From: Archangium_A sp035910535
Lineage (GTDB): Bacteria; Myxococcota; Myxococcia; Myxococcales; Myxococcaceae
NCBI GenBank assembly: GCA_035910535.1
Contig: JAMHXF010000032.1
Location: 124,001 to 188,000, forward strand
DNA: 64,000 bases
Direction: 5' to 3'
The first letter of the stretch is position 1. Every line of letters begins with the position of its first letter. Below the pieces are notes generated by a model. The model was not told the origin of the DNA. It saw nothing but the letters and a program-made list of their open reading frames with translations, and did no database searches. The translations under genes and the position numbers were made by a program. Shown here piece after piece: positions 1 to 9,400 of the stretch.

Positions 1-672
1 GACCCATACGCAGACCCGTTCTCGCAGCCCGTGCTACCGCCGGAAGACGTGCCGAGCGCGCCACCGCTGCCCGGCCCCACGTCGGCTCCGGCGACATACC
101 CGCGGGTCGTGCGTGTGAACGGTCAGGTCTGCCGCGAGACCATCAGCGCTGAAGGCAACCTCCAGCGCGAGTGCGTCGCCGAAACGCCACGCCCGTCGAC
201 TCGCGCGACGCGTCGCCGTGAACGTGAAGCGCAGCGCGCGAAGGAACCCGGCGCCACCGGCGTCGGCGACCTCACGGCGCAAGGTGGCGTGCTGCTCGCG
301 GGCACCGGCGCGCTGGGTGTCTTCGGGTTGAGCGCGAGCGGCGGCGTGGTCTTTCGCCCGGGCGTCGGTGTCGTCGGGGTGGCGTTCGCGAACTTCTCGC
401 CGTCGGCGTTCGGGCTCATTCAGCTCTACGGCATCGGGCCCGCAGTGCGCTTCGGGAGCAAGTCACACGTCGATCTCGGCATCGGGCCGGTGCTCGGCAT
501 CGTGCCTGCCACCACGCGAGCGCCGACCGCCGTCGGCCTGCTCACCGCCATCTTCGCGCGCGGCGCGCTGGTGCTCGGCGAGCACTTCACGTTGCTGGCG
601 CAACCCACGCTGCAGTTCGACCCGACGGGCGTGGTCTTCACGCTCACGGGCGGCCTCGGCGTGGCGTTCTGA
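1..672 (+). CDS. Probable outer-membrane barrel protein, 5' end outside the window
   Basis: The frame is open from base 1, so the start lies upstream of the window; the GTG at 31 is only an internal codon. The visible part has a Pro-rich stretch, then a strongly basic linker (about 181-245, many Arg and Lys), then about 130 residues of alternating hydrophobic/Gly segments ending in Phe at the C-terminus. A terminal Phe after an amphipathic strand is the usual signal for outer-membrane barrel insertion. The C-terminal half aligns by eye with that of the next gene (shared FGSKSH, FKPG/FRPG and QP.L.FD.TGVVF motifs), so the two are tandem paralogues. No catalytic motif is visible and no named family was recognised. 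Function unknown; membrane location is inferred. Confidence 0.7.
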   Translation, partial: DPYADPFSQPVLPPEDVPSAPPLPGPTSAPATYPRVVRVNGQVCRETISAEGNLQRECVAETPRPSTRATRRREREAQRAKEPGATGVGDLTAQGGVLLAGTGALGVFGLSASGGVVFRPGVGVVGVAFANFSPSAFGLIQLYGIGPAVRFGSKSHVDLGIGPVLGIVPATTRAPTAVGLLTAIFARGALVLGEHFTLLAQPTLQFDPTGVVFTLTGGLGVAF

Positions 673-716
673 CGTCGTTGCGCGAGAAGTAAGAGCCGGG
701 CAAACGGCGTGCGCCC

Positions 717-1385
717 ATGCCGTACACCCTCGTGCTCGCGCTGTTGATGTCGGGAGTCGTCGACGACGACGCCAGCGCGCCACCGTTGCTCGAAGCGAGC
801 GGCCCGAATGATGGCGGCCGTGAAGCGCCGCAGCCCGTGCTCGAGACCGAAGACGGAGAGTGCGTAACTGACGAGGGGCTCCCTGCGTCGTGTGTCGAAG
901 AGAGCGCACCCGTCGAGAAGGACACGAAGAAGAAGAAGCGCACCACGCGGCGTCGTCGCGGCCCGAAGAAAGACCGCACGCCAGACGTGCGCTTCGTGGG
1001 GCTCGCGGGCGTCCTTGGTGGTGTCGCGCTGTCGTCGACCGTCGCCGCGGAGCTCGGCCTGAGCGGTGCGGCGGGCGTGCTCTTCAAGCCCGGCATCGGC
1101 GTGGTGGCGCTCGCGCACGTGCACCTGAACCCGACGTCGACCCGCGTGAACCAGCGCTATGGGCTCGGCGCCGGCGTGCGCTTCGGCAGCAAGTCGCACT
1201 TCACGTTGGGGCTCTCGCCAACGCTCCTGGTCGATGCCGCAGGCGTCCGCTTCGGAGGCACCGTCATCGCGCAGATTCTTGCCGTCGTCGCGTCGCGCTT
1301 CGGCGTGTTGCTGCAGCCCGCGCTCACGTTCGACGCGACGGGCGTCGTGTTCTCCGCGACCATCGGGCTCGGCGTGACGTTCTGA
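717..1385 (+). CDS. Probable outer-membrane barrel protein, paralogue of the preceding gene
   Basis: 222 residues from ATG 717. The N-terminus is a short hydrophobic segment with properties of a signal peptide (residues 1-15), followed by an acidic Pro/Glu-rich region and a run of Lys and Arg around residues 62-84. The rest is a Gly- and Val-rich region of alternating strands with a C-terminal Phe, as expected of a small barrel. It follows the preceding gene by 44 bases and matches it over the C-terminal 130 residues, which suggests tandem duplication and one transcript. Two cysteines (around residues 45 and 56) in the pre-barrel region are not shared with the visible part of the neighbour. 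No enzymatic motif was seen. Family unrecognised. Confidence 0.75.
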   Translation: MPYTLVLALLMSGVVDDDASAPPLLEASGPNDGGREAPQPVLETEDGECVTDEGLPASCVEESAPVEKDTKKKKRTTRRRRGPKKDRTPDVRFVGLAGVLGGVALSSTVAAELGLSGAAGVLFKPGIGVVALAHVHLNPTSTRVNQRYGLGAGVRFGSKSHFTLGLSPTLLVDAAGVRFGGTVIAQILAVVASRFGVLLQPALTFDATGVVFSATIGLGVTF

Positions 1386-1476
1386 AGCGCCTCGTGAAAA
1401 AACGCCCGCGAGCGTGCGCGGCGACGAACCGCGCCCCTCGAGGAGCTTTCGCTGCGCGACGCGAGTGCGTGAAGCC

Positions 1477-2373
1477 TCACGAAAGCAGGTGCCACCACAG
1501 GGGCACCGTCACCAACGACAACGGCACGCCGACCGCGATGAGCGCCGAAGCCAGCCCAGGCTCGAGGTGGTGATCAGCCGCGACGACGCCCGCCGTCACC
1601 ATGGGCGCCATCGCCGACTGCGCGACGACGATGCGCTCCGTGGGCCCGATTTCGCCGCGCCACAGCCACAGAATGACGAACACCATCGCCGGCGCCAGCA
1701 CGAGCTTCCACGTGAGGCCCACCAGCACTCGCGCCCCGTTGCCGCGCAGCGACCGGAGATCGAGCGCCCACCCCACGCTCGCCAACGCCAGCGGGCTCAA
1801 CATGTCAGCCAGGCGGCTGAGCACCACGTCGACCGCGCCGGGCACTTCGACCTCCGCGAGCACGAGCGCGAGCGCCAACGCCCACATCGCCGGGGCCTTC
1901 ACCACGCGCAGCAACACCACGCGCGCGCCCGACCTCGAGCCGCCGAGCCACGACGCGAAGGGAATTGCGAACATGAACAACGCGACGAACGAGCCCAGCT
2001 GGTCGACCACCGCGGCGGGCCCGAGCGCGCCACGACCACCGAGCGACTCGATGAGCGGCAGGCCCACGAAGGCGGTGTTCGACAGCCCCGCGCACAACGC
2101 CACCGCGCCCAGCGGAGCCACCGCGCCACCGCGCTTCACCAACACCGCGACGACGAGCGCCGGCACCAGAAACACCAGCCACAACAGCACCGCGCCGCCG
2201 AGCAACGCACCATCAATCGTCGCGCTGTGAATGGAGCGGAAGACGAGCGCCGGCAGCGAGACGAACATCACCCACGCATTGACGACCCGGTGACTGTCTT
2301 CGGGCAGCGCGCGCGACCTCCGCGCAAGCACGCCCGCGAGAAAACACAACACCAGCAACACCAGGTTCGCCAC
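1477..2373 (-). CDS. AEC (auxin efflux carrier) family permease
   Basis: 298 residues, almost entirely hydrophobic, with about ten membrane segments in two halves of five. The first half contains the N-x-x-F-x-G-L-P-L motif (SNTAFVGLPLIESLGG, about residues 95-110) that marks the AEC carriers. These inner-membrane proteins move organic anions such as malate, malonate or related acids; the substrate cannot be told from the sequence. The gene converges with the tandem barrel genes (91 bases between stops) and lies downstream of the 60-residue gene and ribonuclease D on the same strand. A GC-rich hairpin at 2420-2447 separates it from the small gene, so it may have partly independent expression. 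Confidence 0.85.
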   Translation of the reverse strand: MANLVLLVLCFLAGVLARRSRALPEDSHRVVNAWVMFVSLPALVFRSIHSATIDGALLGGAVLLWLVFLVPALVVAVLVKRGGAVAPLGAVALCAGLSNTAFVGLPLIESLGGRGALGPAAVVDQLGSFVALFMFAIPFASWLGGSRSGARVVLLRVVKAPAMWALALALVLAEVEVPGAVDVVLSRLADMLSPLALASVGWALDLRSLRGNGARVLVGLTWKLVLAPAMVFVILWLWRGEIGPTERIVVAQSAMAPMVTAGVVAADHHLEPGLASALIAVGVPLSLVTVPLWWHLLS

Positions 2374-2419
2374 GCGCTCGCTGCTCCTTCATGCGCTTGG
2401 GCTGGCCGCGGCCGGTCTG

Positions 2420-2447
2420 CGACCCCGGCACCGCTGCGTGCCGGGTC
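2420..2447 (-). terminator. GC-rich hairpin between the small basic protein gene and the permease gene
   Basis: An 11-bp inverted repeat (CGACC-CGGCAC against GTGCCGGGTCG, one bulged C, 6-base loop) lies about 18 bases after the stop of the gene ending at 2466. It has no following T-run, so it may be a weak terminator, an attenuator or a processing hairpin. Confidence 0.3.
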
Positions 2448-2465
2448 GTCGCATGGAACTGCTTA

Positions 2466-2648
2466 TTACTCCTCGGGGATCGGCTGCGGCCCGGGGATGA
2501 TGTGCGCGATGTCCGGGTCGATCGTGTTCGGGTCGCGAGGACCCTTGGACGCCTTCTCGGTCTTCCGCTGCTCCGCCTTCGCCGCCTTTTCCTTCTGGTG
2601 CTCCTGACGGGCGAGCTCCTTCTGACGCTTCGACATGCCGTTGAACAT
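2466..2648 (-). CDS. Small basic conserved protein of unknown function
   Basis: 60 residues, very rich in Lys, Glu, Gln and Ala in the first 40 (SKRQKELARQEHQ and similar), with a proline-containing acidic tail (PQPIPEE). It should form one amphipathic helix followed by a disordered tail; no membrane segment or signal is present. The start at 2648 is favoured over the Met four codons later because AAAGGAGAG sits about 7 bases upstream. Proteins of this kind are widespread in myxobacteria, but I know of no assigned function. It lies between ribonuclease D (38 bases upstream) and the permease, on the same strand. Confidence 0.7.
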   Translation of the reverse strand: MFNGMSKRQKELARQEHQKEKAAKAEQRKTEKASKGPRDPNTIDPDIAHIIPGPQPIPEE

Positions 2649-2686
2649 TGACGACTCTCCTTTGAGTTCGTGGAACGCGGGCCCTT

Positions 2687-3865
2687 CTACCTCAGCGGGG
2701 CCAGCAGCCCAACCACCGCTTCAGCGTAACGCCCTGAACGTTTGGGACCAAAATACGGCACCTTAGCGGCAGCCTCAGCCGTTTCAGGTGGGTTGGTGGC
2801 GAGCTCCGCTACCAGCGCATTGGAAAGCACGACCGACGGGGTGACCTTCCGTTCAGTGGCTTCCTTCTTTCGCCACTCCGTCAGCGCCTCTTCTCTCTTC
2901 TTCTTTCTTGGGTCCCGATCGCGCTTCTCGTCAGGCGCGCTCAACACACCTGACCCGACATCAGCGGCGATCTGCGCAAGCAACGACATCACCTCGTCGC
3001 CGTGGGCGCGAACGAAGCCACCGCGCACGCCCTCGAGCTTCGCCATGACACGCAGGTCGGCCGGCGGCTTCGTGGCCAGCGCCGACAGCGCCATGTTCGA
3101 GAGCATGCGGCCCATGGGCAGGTCCTCTTTTTCGGCCCACTCCATGCGCTTGCGGTGGAGCGCGTGCGCGGCGTGCCACGCCACCGAGAACTGCTCACGC
3201 GTCAGCCCGTTGCGCGCGAGCTTGGGTACGAAGTCGGCGATGGGGTCGGGGCGCGCCTGCGCGTCGTCGGCCATGCGCTCACAGTCGAGCAGCACCTCTT
3301 CGAGCACGTCGGCGGCCACGCAGGCCTCGCGCACCCAGCGGCCCACTTCGCACAGGTAGCGCACGTCGTCGGCGATGTACTCGCGCAGCTCAGGCGGCAG
3401 CGGGCGACGGCTGAAGTCGGCCTGCTGGTGCTCTTTCTTCAACGTCATGCCGAGCTTCTCTTTGACGAGGTCGGCGAGGCCCACCTTCGGCCAGCCCAGC
3501 AACGTCACCGCGCGGTGCGTGTCGAAGAGCCCGCGCACGCGCACGCCCTCTTCGGCGAGGTACTGGAGGTCGCCCTGCGCGGCGTGGAAGAACTTGGTGA
3601 CGGAGGGGTCGGCGAAGGTGTCGACGAGGTGCCTGGGCGAGACGTCGGGCACCAGCGTGTCGAGCAGGAAGATGTCGTCGTCGGTGCCGAGCTGCACGAA
3701 ACACAGGCGCGCGCGAAAGTGGTGCATCGAATCGGCTTCGACGTCGACGGCGAGCTCGCGAACGGGTTTGAGCGCGGCGCTCACCTGCTCCAGTTTCGCC
3801 GCCTCCATCACATCGACTGCGCTTGAAGGAATCGGCACGGAGCCGCCACTAGCAAGAACCTTCAT
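2687..3865 (-). CDS. rnd: Ribonuclease D (3'-5' exoribonuclease, DEDD family, HRDC domain)
   Basis: 392 residues. The exonuclease domain fills the first half: motif I with Asp41 and Glu43 (AVDVEADS), motif II with the FHAAQGDLQYL aspartate, and motif III YIADDVRYL. These supply the two-metal-ion DEDD site used to trim tRNA precursors and other structured RNAs. An HRDC domain follows (about residues 230-300, LTREQFSVAWHAAHAL...), which helps bind RNA. The basic C-terminal extension with a Lys/Arg/Glu-rich segment leads to a second, less clear helical domain, as in full-length RNase D. The gene is divergent from ttcA with only 21 bases between start codons, so the two promoters must overlap each other or the genes. 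Confidence 0.93.
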   Translation of the reverse strand: MKVLASGGSVPIPSSAVDVMEAAKLEQVSAALKPVRELAVDVEADSMHHFRARLCFVQLGTDDDIFLLDTLVPDVSPRHLVDTFADPSVTKFFHAAQGDLQYLAEEGVRVRGLFDTHRAVTLLGWPKVGLADLVKEKLGMTLKKEHQQADFSRRPLPPELREYIADDVRYLCEVGRWVREACVAADVLEEVLLDCERMADDAQARPDPIADFVPKLARNGLTREQFSVAWHAAHALHRKRMEWAEKEDLPMGRMLSNMALSALATKPPADLRVMAKLEGVRGGFVRAHGDEVMSLLAQIAADVGSGVLSAPDEKRDRDPRKKKREEALTEWRKKEATERKVTPSVVLSNALVAELATNPPETAEAAAKVPYFGPKRSGRYAEAVVGLLAPLR

Positions 3866-3886
3866 TGTGAGCTACGGCGCGCGCGC

Positions 3887-4696
3887 GTGGACGAACTCAA
3901 CCGACTCGAGAAATCGCTCCTCCAGCACGTGGGCAAGGCCGTGCACGACTTCGATCTGATCGCAGACGGCGACCGCATCATGGTGGCCATCTCCGGCGGC
4001 AAAGATTCGTACACCATGCTGCACCTGCTGCGCGTGCTGCAGAAGCGCGCGCCGGTGAAGTTCGAGCTCATCGCGGTGAACCTCGACCAGGGCCACCCGG
4101 GCTTCCCCGCCGACATGCTGCGCGGCTGGCTCGACGACAACGGCTACCAGCACCGGCTGCTGAAAGAAGACACGTACAGCATCGTGTTGGACAAGCTGAA
4201 GCCGGGGCAGACGCAGTGCAGCCTGTGCTCGCGCTTGCGGCGCGGCATTCTCTACACGGCGGCCGTCGACATGGGCTGCACCAAGATCGCGCTCGGGCAC
4301 CACCGCGACGATCTCATTCACACCTTCCTGCTCAACCAGTTCTTCGCGGGCACCACCGCGACGATGCCGCCGAAGCTCCAGAGCAACGACGGCCGCAACA
4401 CCGTGATTCGCCCGCTGGCCTACGCGCCAGAACCCGAGATCGCGCGCTTCGCAGAGCTGATGAAGTTCCCCATCATTCCGTGCGACCTCTGTGGCTCTCA
4501 AGAGAACCTGCAGCGCAAGCGCGTGAAGCGCCTGGTCGACGAGTTGGCCAAAGAAATTCCCATGCTCCGGAGCTCGCTCCTGTCCGCGATGGGCAACCTG
4601 CACACCTCTCACCTGCTCGACCAGAAGCTGTGGTCACTGCCTGCCGAAGGCGGCGAGCTGGTGAAGCTGAAGACGGAGACGCCAGATGCCGCGTGA
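3887..4696 (+). CDS. ttcA: tRNA 2-thiocytidine(32) synthetase TtcA
   Basis: 269 residues from a GTG codon. The PP-loop SGGKDS (residues 36-41) binds ATP for adenylation of C32 in tRNA. Two cysteines in CSLC (about 111 and 114) plus a third in CDLC (about 200) match the cysteines that hold the [4Fe-4S] cluster of TtcA. The GHHRDD motif about residue 140 and the conserved RLRRGILY segment also fit. The protein is cytoplasmic. The gene overlaps the next one by 11 bases, so ttcA and the TerB-like gene are probably co-translated. No ATG start suits the N-terminus; GTG gives the usual length and a normal helical start (MDELNRLEKSLLQHV). Confidence 0.93.
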   Translation: MDELNRLEKSLLQHVGKAVHDFDLIADGDRIMVAISGGKDSYTMLHLLRVLQKRAPVKFELIAVNLDQGHPGFPADMLRGWLDDNGYQHRLLKEDTYSIVLDKLKPGQTQCSLCSRLRRGILYTAAVDMGCTKIALGHHRDDLIHTFLLNQFFAGTTATMPPKLQSNDGRNTVIRPLAYAPEPEIARFAELMKFPIIPCDLCGSQENLQRKRVKRLVDELAKEIPMLRSSLLSAMGNLHTSHLLDQKLWSLPAEGGELVKLKTETPDAA

Positions 4697-5510
4697 TGCA
4701 ATCGCTCAGGCCCGAAGAGATCGCACCACCGCCCTGGTCGACGTGATGCTGCTCGCGGCCACCGCCGACGGCAACATCGCCAGCGTCGAGCTGAACCAGT
4801 TGATGGCGCGCGTGCTCGAGCGCCCGGAGTTCGAGGGCGTCCACGCCAACGAGCTCTCGGGGCTGCTCGAGTCGTCGGCGCAGCGCCTGGCGGGCGCGCG
4901 CACGCTCGAAGACATCGTCAAGCGCCTCAAGGAACGGCTGCCTGACCACCGCACCCGGCTGTTGGCCTTCGGGCTCGCGGCGTCGGTGGCGTTGGCCGAC
5001 CGCAAGGCGACGCGCGACGAGCTCGGGCTGCTCAAGACCTTTCAGCAGGCCTTCGGGCTGACCGACGACGAGGTCGCCAAAGTCTTCGTCACCGTCGAGT
5101 CGGGCGCGCCGCTCGCCGAGGCGCTGGGTGAGCCGCTCGAGCGCCTCTACGCCGAGACGATGATGCTCATGTCGCTGGCCGACGGCGAAGTGCAGCGCGT
5201 CGAGGCGCAGACCATGCTCGAGAACCTCGCGGGCAACCCGGCCTTCAAAGAGACCTCGCTCGAGCAGGCGCGCGGCTTTCTCCAGGACGCGCTCGAGAAC
5301 GTGCGCACCGACGGCCTGCCCACGCGCCTGACGATGCTGGCCCACGGGCTCTCGTCGCACCGGCAGCGCAAGCTGGCCTTCCAGCTCGCCTCGCGCATCG
5401 CGTACTCGAAGGGCAAGCCGTCGCCCGCGGAGCTGCGCGTGCTCGAGCTGCTGCAGACGACCTTCGGGCTGGGCGACGAAGAGGTCGCGCGCCTCACGAT
5501 GGAGAGCTGA
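4686..5510 (+). CDS. TerB-like protein, two TerB-type helical domains
   Basis: 274 residues, helical, cytoplasmic, no signal or membrane segment. Two related modules are visible: one begins near LVDVMLLAATADGNIASVELNQL (residues 18-40) and another near LYAETMMLMSLADGEVQRVEAQTM (about 155-178). The 'ADGxxxxxE' pattern at the end of helix one is the signature of TerB-like domains, which are helical metal- or partner-binding folds known from tellurite-resistance loci and many unrelated contexts. A third partial copy (LAFGLAASVALADRKATRDEL) suggests internal repetition. Its neighbours are ttcA (overlapping) and the PhnD-like gene (1 base away). Role unknown; no other ter genes are nearby. Confidence 0.75.
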   Translation: MPRDAIAQARRDRTTALVDVMLLAATADGNIASVELNQLMARVLERPEFEGVHANELSGLLESSAQRLAGARTLEDIVKRLKERLPDHRTRLLAFGLAASVALADRKATRDELGLLKTFQQAFGLTDDEVAKVFVTVESGAPLAEALGEPLERLYAETMMLMSLADGEVQRVEAQTMLENLAGNPAFKETSLEQARGFLQDALENVRTDGLPTRLTMLAHGLSSHRQRKLAFQLASRIAYSKGKPSPAELRVLELLQTTFGLGDEEVARLTMES

Positions 5511-5511
5511 C

Positions 5512-6318
5512 GTGACCCGCCCGACCCGAACCTCCGTTCGCTTCGCGTTGCCCTCGACGCTCGGCCCCGGTGCGCAGGAGCGCGCCACGCAGCTGCAGCA
5601 GCACCTGACGGCGGCGCTCGGTCGCGAGACTGAAGTGGTGGTGGGCGCGACGTACGAGCAGCTGGCGCGCGAGCTGTTGGCGGGCAAGGTCGACGCGGCG
5701 TGGGCACCTCCGTTCGTCTGTGCGCGCATCGAGGCGATGGGCGTGCGCGTGCTGGTGCGCGGCGTGCGCAGCGGCGCGTCGGTGTACCGGGCCGCGTTGT
5801 TGACCAAGGCCACCTCGACGTTGACCGTACCGGCGCTCAAGGGCGTCAGCGCGGCGTGGACAGATCGCGACTCCGTCGGCGGCTACCTGTTGCCCATGGC
5901 GTGGCTGCGCGAGCAGGGCCTCGACCCGCTCAAGACCTTCGGCGAGCAACACTTCGTCGGCAGCTACCGGCAGGCGCTCGAGGCGGTGCTCAGCGGCAAA
6001 GCCGAGGTCACCAGCGTGTTCGCGCCCGCCGCCCGCGCAGGCCAGGCCGACGCGACCGGCGTGGGCGAGCTGTGGCCCGAGAAGCAGAACGAGTTCCGCG
6101 TGTTGGGCTTCACCGAAGAGGCGCCCAATGACGGCGTCGCGGTGTCGATGAGCGCGCCGGCGCAGGTCGTCACCGAGCTCGAGAAGACGCTGCTCTCTCT
6201 GCAGCAGACCGACGCCGGCCTGCAGCTGCTCAAAGACTGCTTTCACGCCGACCGCTTCGAGCTGGCGCCCCGCATGGGCTACCGCGCGCTGTACCGCGTA
6301 GCCCTCGCCAGCCTGTAG
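5512..6318 (+). CDS. PhnD-like phosphate/phosphonate-type binding protein without signal peptide
   Basis: 268 residues from a GTG, directly after the TerB-like gene. The fold is suggested by the N-terminal strand (VRFALPSTLGPGAQERATQLQ), the ELLAGKVDAAWAPPFVCAR helix-strand unit (about residues 60-80), WTDRDSVGGYLLPMAWL (about 118-134) and the SGKAEVTSVFAP segment (about 160), all typical of PhnD-type type-2 periplasmic binding domains. A signal peptide is absent: the start runs straight into the first strand. No permease or ATPase gene lies beside it. It may therefore be a cytosolic sensor or a single-domain protein recruited for another task, rather than a transport component. Ligand unknown. 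Confidence 0.75.
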   Translation: MTRPTRTSVRFALPSTLGPGAQERATQLQQHLTAALGRETEVVVGATYEQLARELLAGKVDAAWAPPFVCARIEAMGVRVLVRGVRSGASVYRAALLTKATSTLTVPALKGVSAAWTDRDSVGGYLLPMAWLREQGLDPLKTFGEQHFVGSYRQALEAVLSGKAEVTSVFAPAARAGQADATGVGELWPEKQNEFRVLGFTEEAPNDGVAVSMSAPAQVVTELEKTLLSLQQTDAGLQLLKDCFHADRFELAPRMGYRALYRVALASL

Positions 6319-6416
6319 GGGTCGCGACCCACCTCGTCGTCAAGACAGACCCGGATCAAAGACCCCGAGTCCCGAGAGAACCGTGGGTGGTCACGCCCTT
6401 GCACAACGGCTGATCC

Positions 6417-9400
6417 ATGCGCCTCCATGGATTGACGCCCGCCTTCGTCGCCGCAGCCGTGCTTCTTGCCTCGTGCGCACCCGACTCACGCGAAGCCGCG
6501 CCGAAGGTCGCCCGCACGCGCGCCGAGCTCACCAGCGTCGTCAGCTACGACTTCGAAGGCGGCCTCAGCGGGTGGACCACTGAGGTCTCGTCGGGCGACA
6601 GCGCGTGGCAGGTGCTGACCAACCCGCAGGCGATGTCGGTGGCCTCGTCGCTCAACCCCTTCGCGGTCACGTTGGCCGACAACGGCGCACACCTGGCACC
6701 GCCGAGCGGCGCGAAGGTGCTCTGGTTCGGCGCGGCGAGCAACGGCACGTTCCTCGGCGCCACCTACCCGGCGCAGAACGCCAAGCAGGGCGGCACGTCG
6801 TCGGTGAAGCAGACGGGCACGGTGACCTCACCGTCGTTCTCGTTGACCGGCGCGGCCAAGGCGCAGCTCGACTTCGACAGCTGGTGGGAAATCGAAGGCA
6901 CCGCCGCGGCCTCGTTCGACCTGATGACGGTGCTGGTCTCGACCAACGGCAGCGCCTTCACGCAGCTCGCCAAGCTGAACCCCTCGTTCGCGGCGCAGCA
7001 GCCGGCCGACGCGGCCTACAGCTCCGGTGGGCCGGCCGCCGTGCCCGTGTGGCGCCACTACATGTACGACCTGAGCGCGTACGCGGGCCAGGCCAACGTG
7101 CAGCTGCGCTTCATGTTCGACTCGAACGACACCGCGTTCAACGCGTTCCGCGGCTTCACCTTCGACAACGTGGTGGTGAGCAAAGGCAGCGCGCTGGCGA
7201 GCCCCGTCATCACCAACCTCGACCCGAAGGTGGCGACGCTGAACGACCTCGTCACCATCAACGGCTCCGGCTTCCAGGGCGGCGCGGTCTTCACCATCGG
7301 CAGCACCACCATCACCGCGGCCAACATCACGCAGTTCGGCGCCAACGCCGTCATCTTCAAGGTGCCGTCGATGGCGGCGGGCACGTACGCGGTGAAGGTC
7401 GTCAACCCCGACGGGCAACAGTTCACGCTCGCCAACGCCTTCACCTACTCGTCGACGGCCTCGCCCACGGTGTCGGCCATCAACCCGGCCACGGCCAACA
7501 TCGCGCAGGCGAAGAGCGTCACCATCACCGGCGCCAACTTCGTCTCGGGCGCGACGGTCAGCATCGGCGACACCTCGGCGACGTCGGTGACCTTCAACAG
7601 CGCCACGCAGCTGACCGTCACCGTGCCCGGCCTCGCGGCGGGCACCTACAACGTCACCGTCACCAACCCTTCGGGGCAGTCGGGGACGAAGTTCGCGGCG
7701 TACACGGTCTCTGACACCTCGACGTTGGCGCTGACCTCCCCCAACGGAGGCCAGAGCTGGGCCGCGGGCAGCACGCAGAACATCACGTGGACGCAGTCGG
7801 GCGGCGCGCTCGTCACCATCGCGCTCTACAAGAACGGCGTCTTCGTCGCCGACATCGCCACGTCGATTCCTGCGACGCTCGGCACGTACGCCTGGGCGAT
7901 TCCCGCGGCGAGGCCGGCGGGCACTGACTACCGCGTGCGCATCTACAACCCGGCGGGCACCACCACCGTCACCAGCGCTTCGAACTTCACCATCACCGCG
8001 TCGCCGCCCATCAGCACCAGCGTCACGCTGAGCAGCTCGAGCAACCCGTCGTCGCCCGGCGGCGCGGTCACCTTCACCGCGACGCTCGCGCCGGCGAACG
8101 CCACGGGCTCGGTGCAGTTCATCGTCGACGGCAGCAACTTCGGCAGCGCAGTCGCCGTGGCCGCAGGCACCGCGAGCAGCGCCGCCACCACCACGCTGAG
8201 CAGCGGCACACACACCGTCACCGCCAACTTCGTGGGCGCCGCGCCGTACACCAACTCGACCGCCGGGCTGACGCAGCTGGTCGGCGGCGCGCCGGTCGCG
8301 CAGGCGCAGTCGGTCACCACGGCAGAAGACACGGCGAAGGCCATCACGCTCGTCGCGGTCGATCCCGACAACGGCGCCATGACGTACTCCGTGGTGAGCG
8401 GGCCTGCGCACGGCACGCTCAGCGGCACCGCGCCCAACCTCACGTACACGCCGGCCGCCAACTACAACGGCAGCGACGCGTTCACCTTCAAGGCCAACGA
8501 CGGCACGTACGACTCGAACGTGGCGACGGTGACGTTGAGCATCACGCCGGTGAATGACGCGCCGGTGGCGAACGCCGGCTCGCGCACCACCGCTGAAGAC
8601 ACGGCGGTCTCCATCACCTTGAGCGGCAGCGACGTCGACGGCGACCCGTTGACGTACACCGTCAGCGCGCCGGCCCACGGCACGCTGAGCGGCACCGCGC
8701 CGAACCTCACCTACACGCCGGCCGCCAACTACTTCGGCCCCGACAGCTTCACGTTCACGGTGAATGACGGCACGGTCTCGTCGGCGCCTGCGACCATCTC
8801 CATCACGGTGACGCCGGTGAACGACGCGCCGGTCGCCAACGCAGCCGCCATCACCACGGCTGAAGACACGGCCGTCTCCATCTCCTTGAGCGGCAGCGAC
8901 GTCGACGGCGACCTGTTGACCTACCTGGTCGGCACGCCTGCGCACGGCACGCTGAGCGGCGCGGCGCCCAACCTCACGTACACGCCGGCCGCCAACTACA
9001 ACGGCAGCGACTCATTCACCTTCACGGTGAATGACGGCGCGCTGACGTCGGCACCGGCGACCATCACCATCACCGTGACGCCGGTGAATGACGCGCCGCT
9101 CGCGAACGCCGGCTCGTTCACCACCGACGAAGACACGGCTGTCTCCATCACACTGAGCGGCAGCGACCTCGACGGCGACGCGCTCACGTACACGGTCGGC
9201 ACGCCGGCCCACGGCACGCTGAGCGGCACGGCGCCGAACCTCACCTACACGCCGTCGAGCAACTTCCACGGCAGCGACTCGTTCACGTTCACCGTCAGCG
9301 ATGGCTCGGCGACTTCAGCGGCCGCGACCATCTCCATCACGGTGACCTCCGTGAACGACGTGCCGGTCGCCAACGCGGGCACGTTCACCACCGACGAAGA

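Noticed and set aside
2420..2447. This hairpin as a strong intrinsic terminator
   Set aside because: No T-run follows it; it is listed only as a weak candidate.
1414..2607. A 397-codon plus-strand frame crossing the permease and the small gene
   Set aside because: Opposite a clear AEC permease; its product is His/Arg/Gln-rich with no fold.
4473..5840. A 455-codon minus-strand frame opposite ttcA, the TerB-like gene and the PhnD-like gene
   Set aside because: Overlaps three better-supported genes and shows no domain.
6828..8945. A 705-codon minus-strand open frame opposite the adhesin N-terminal part
   Set aside because: Same cause: GC-rich antisense shadow with a repetitive Arg-rich product.
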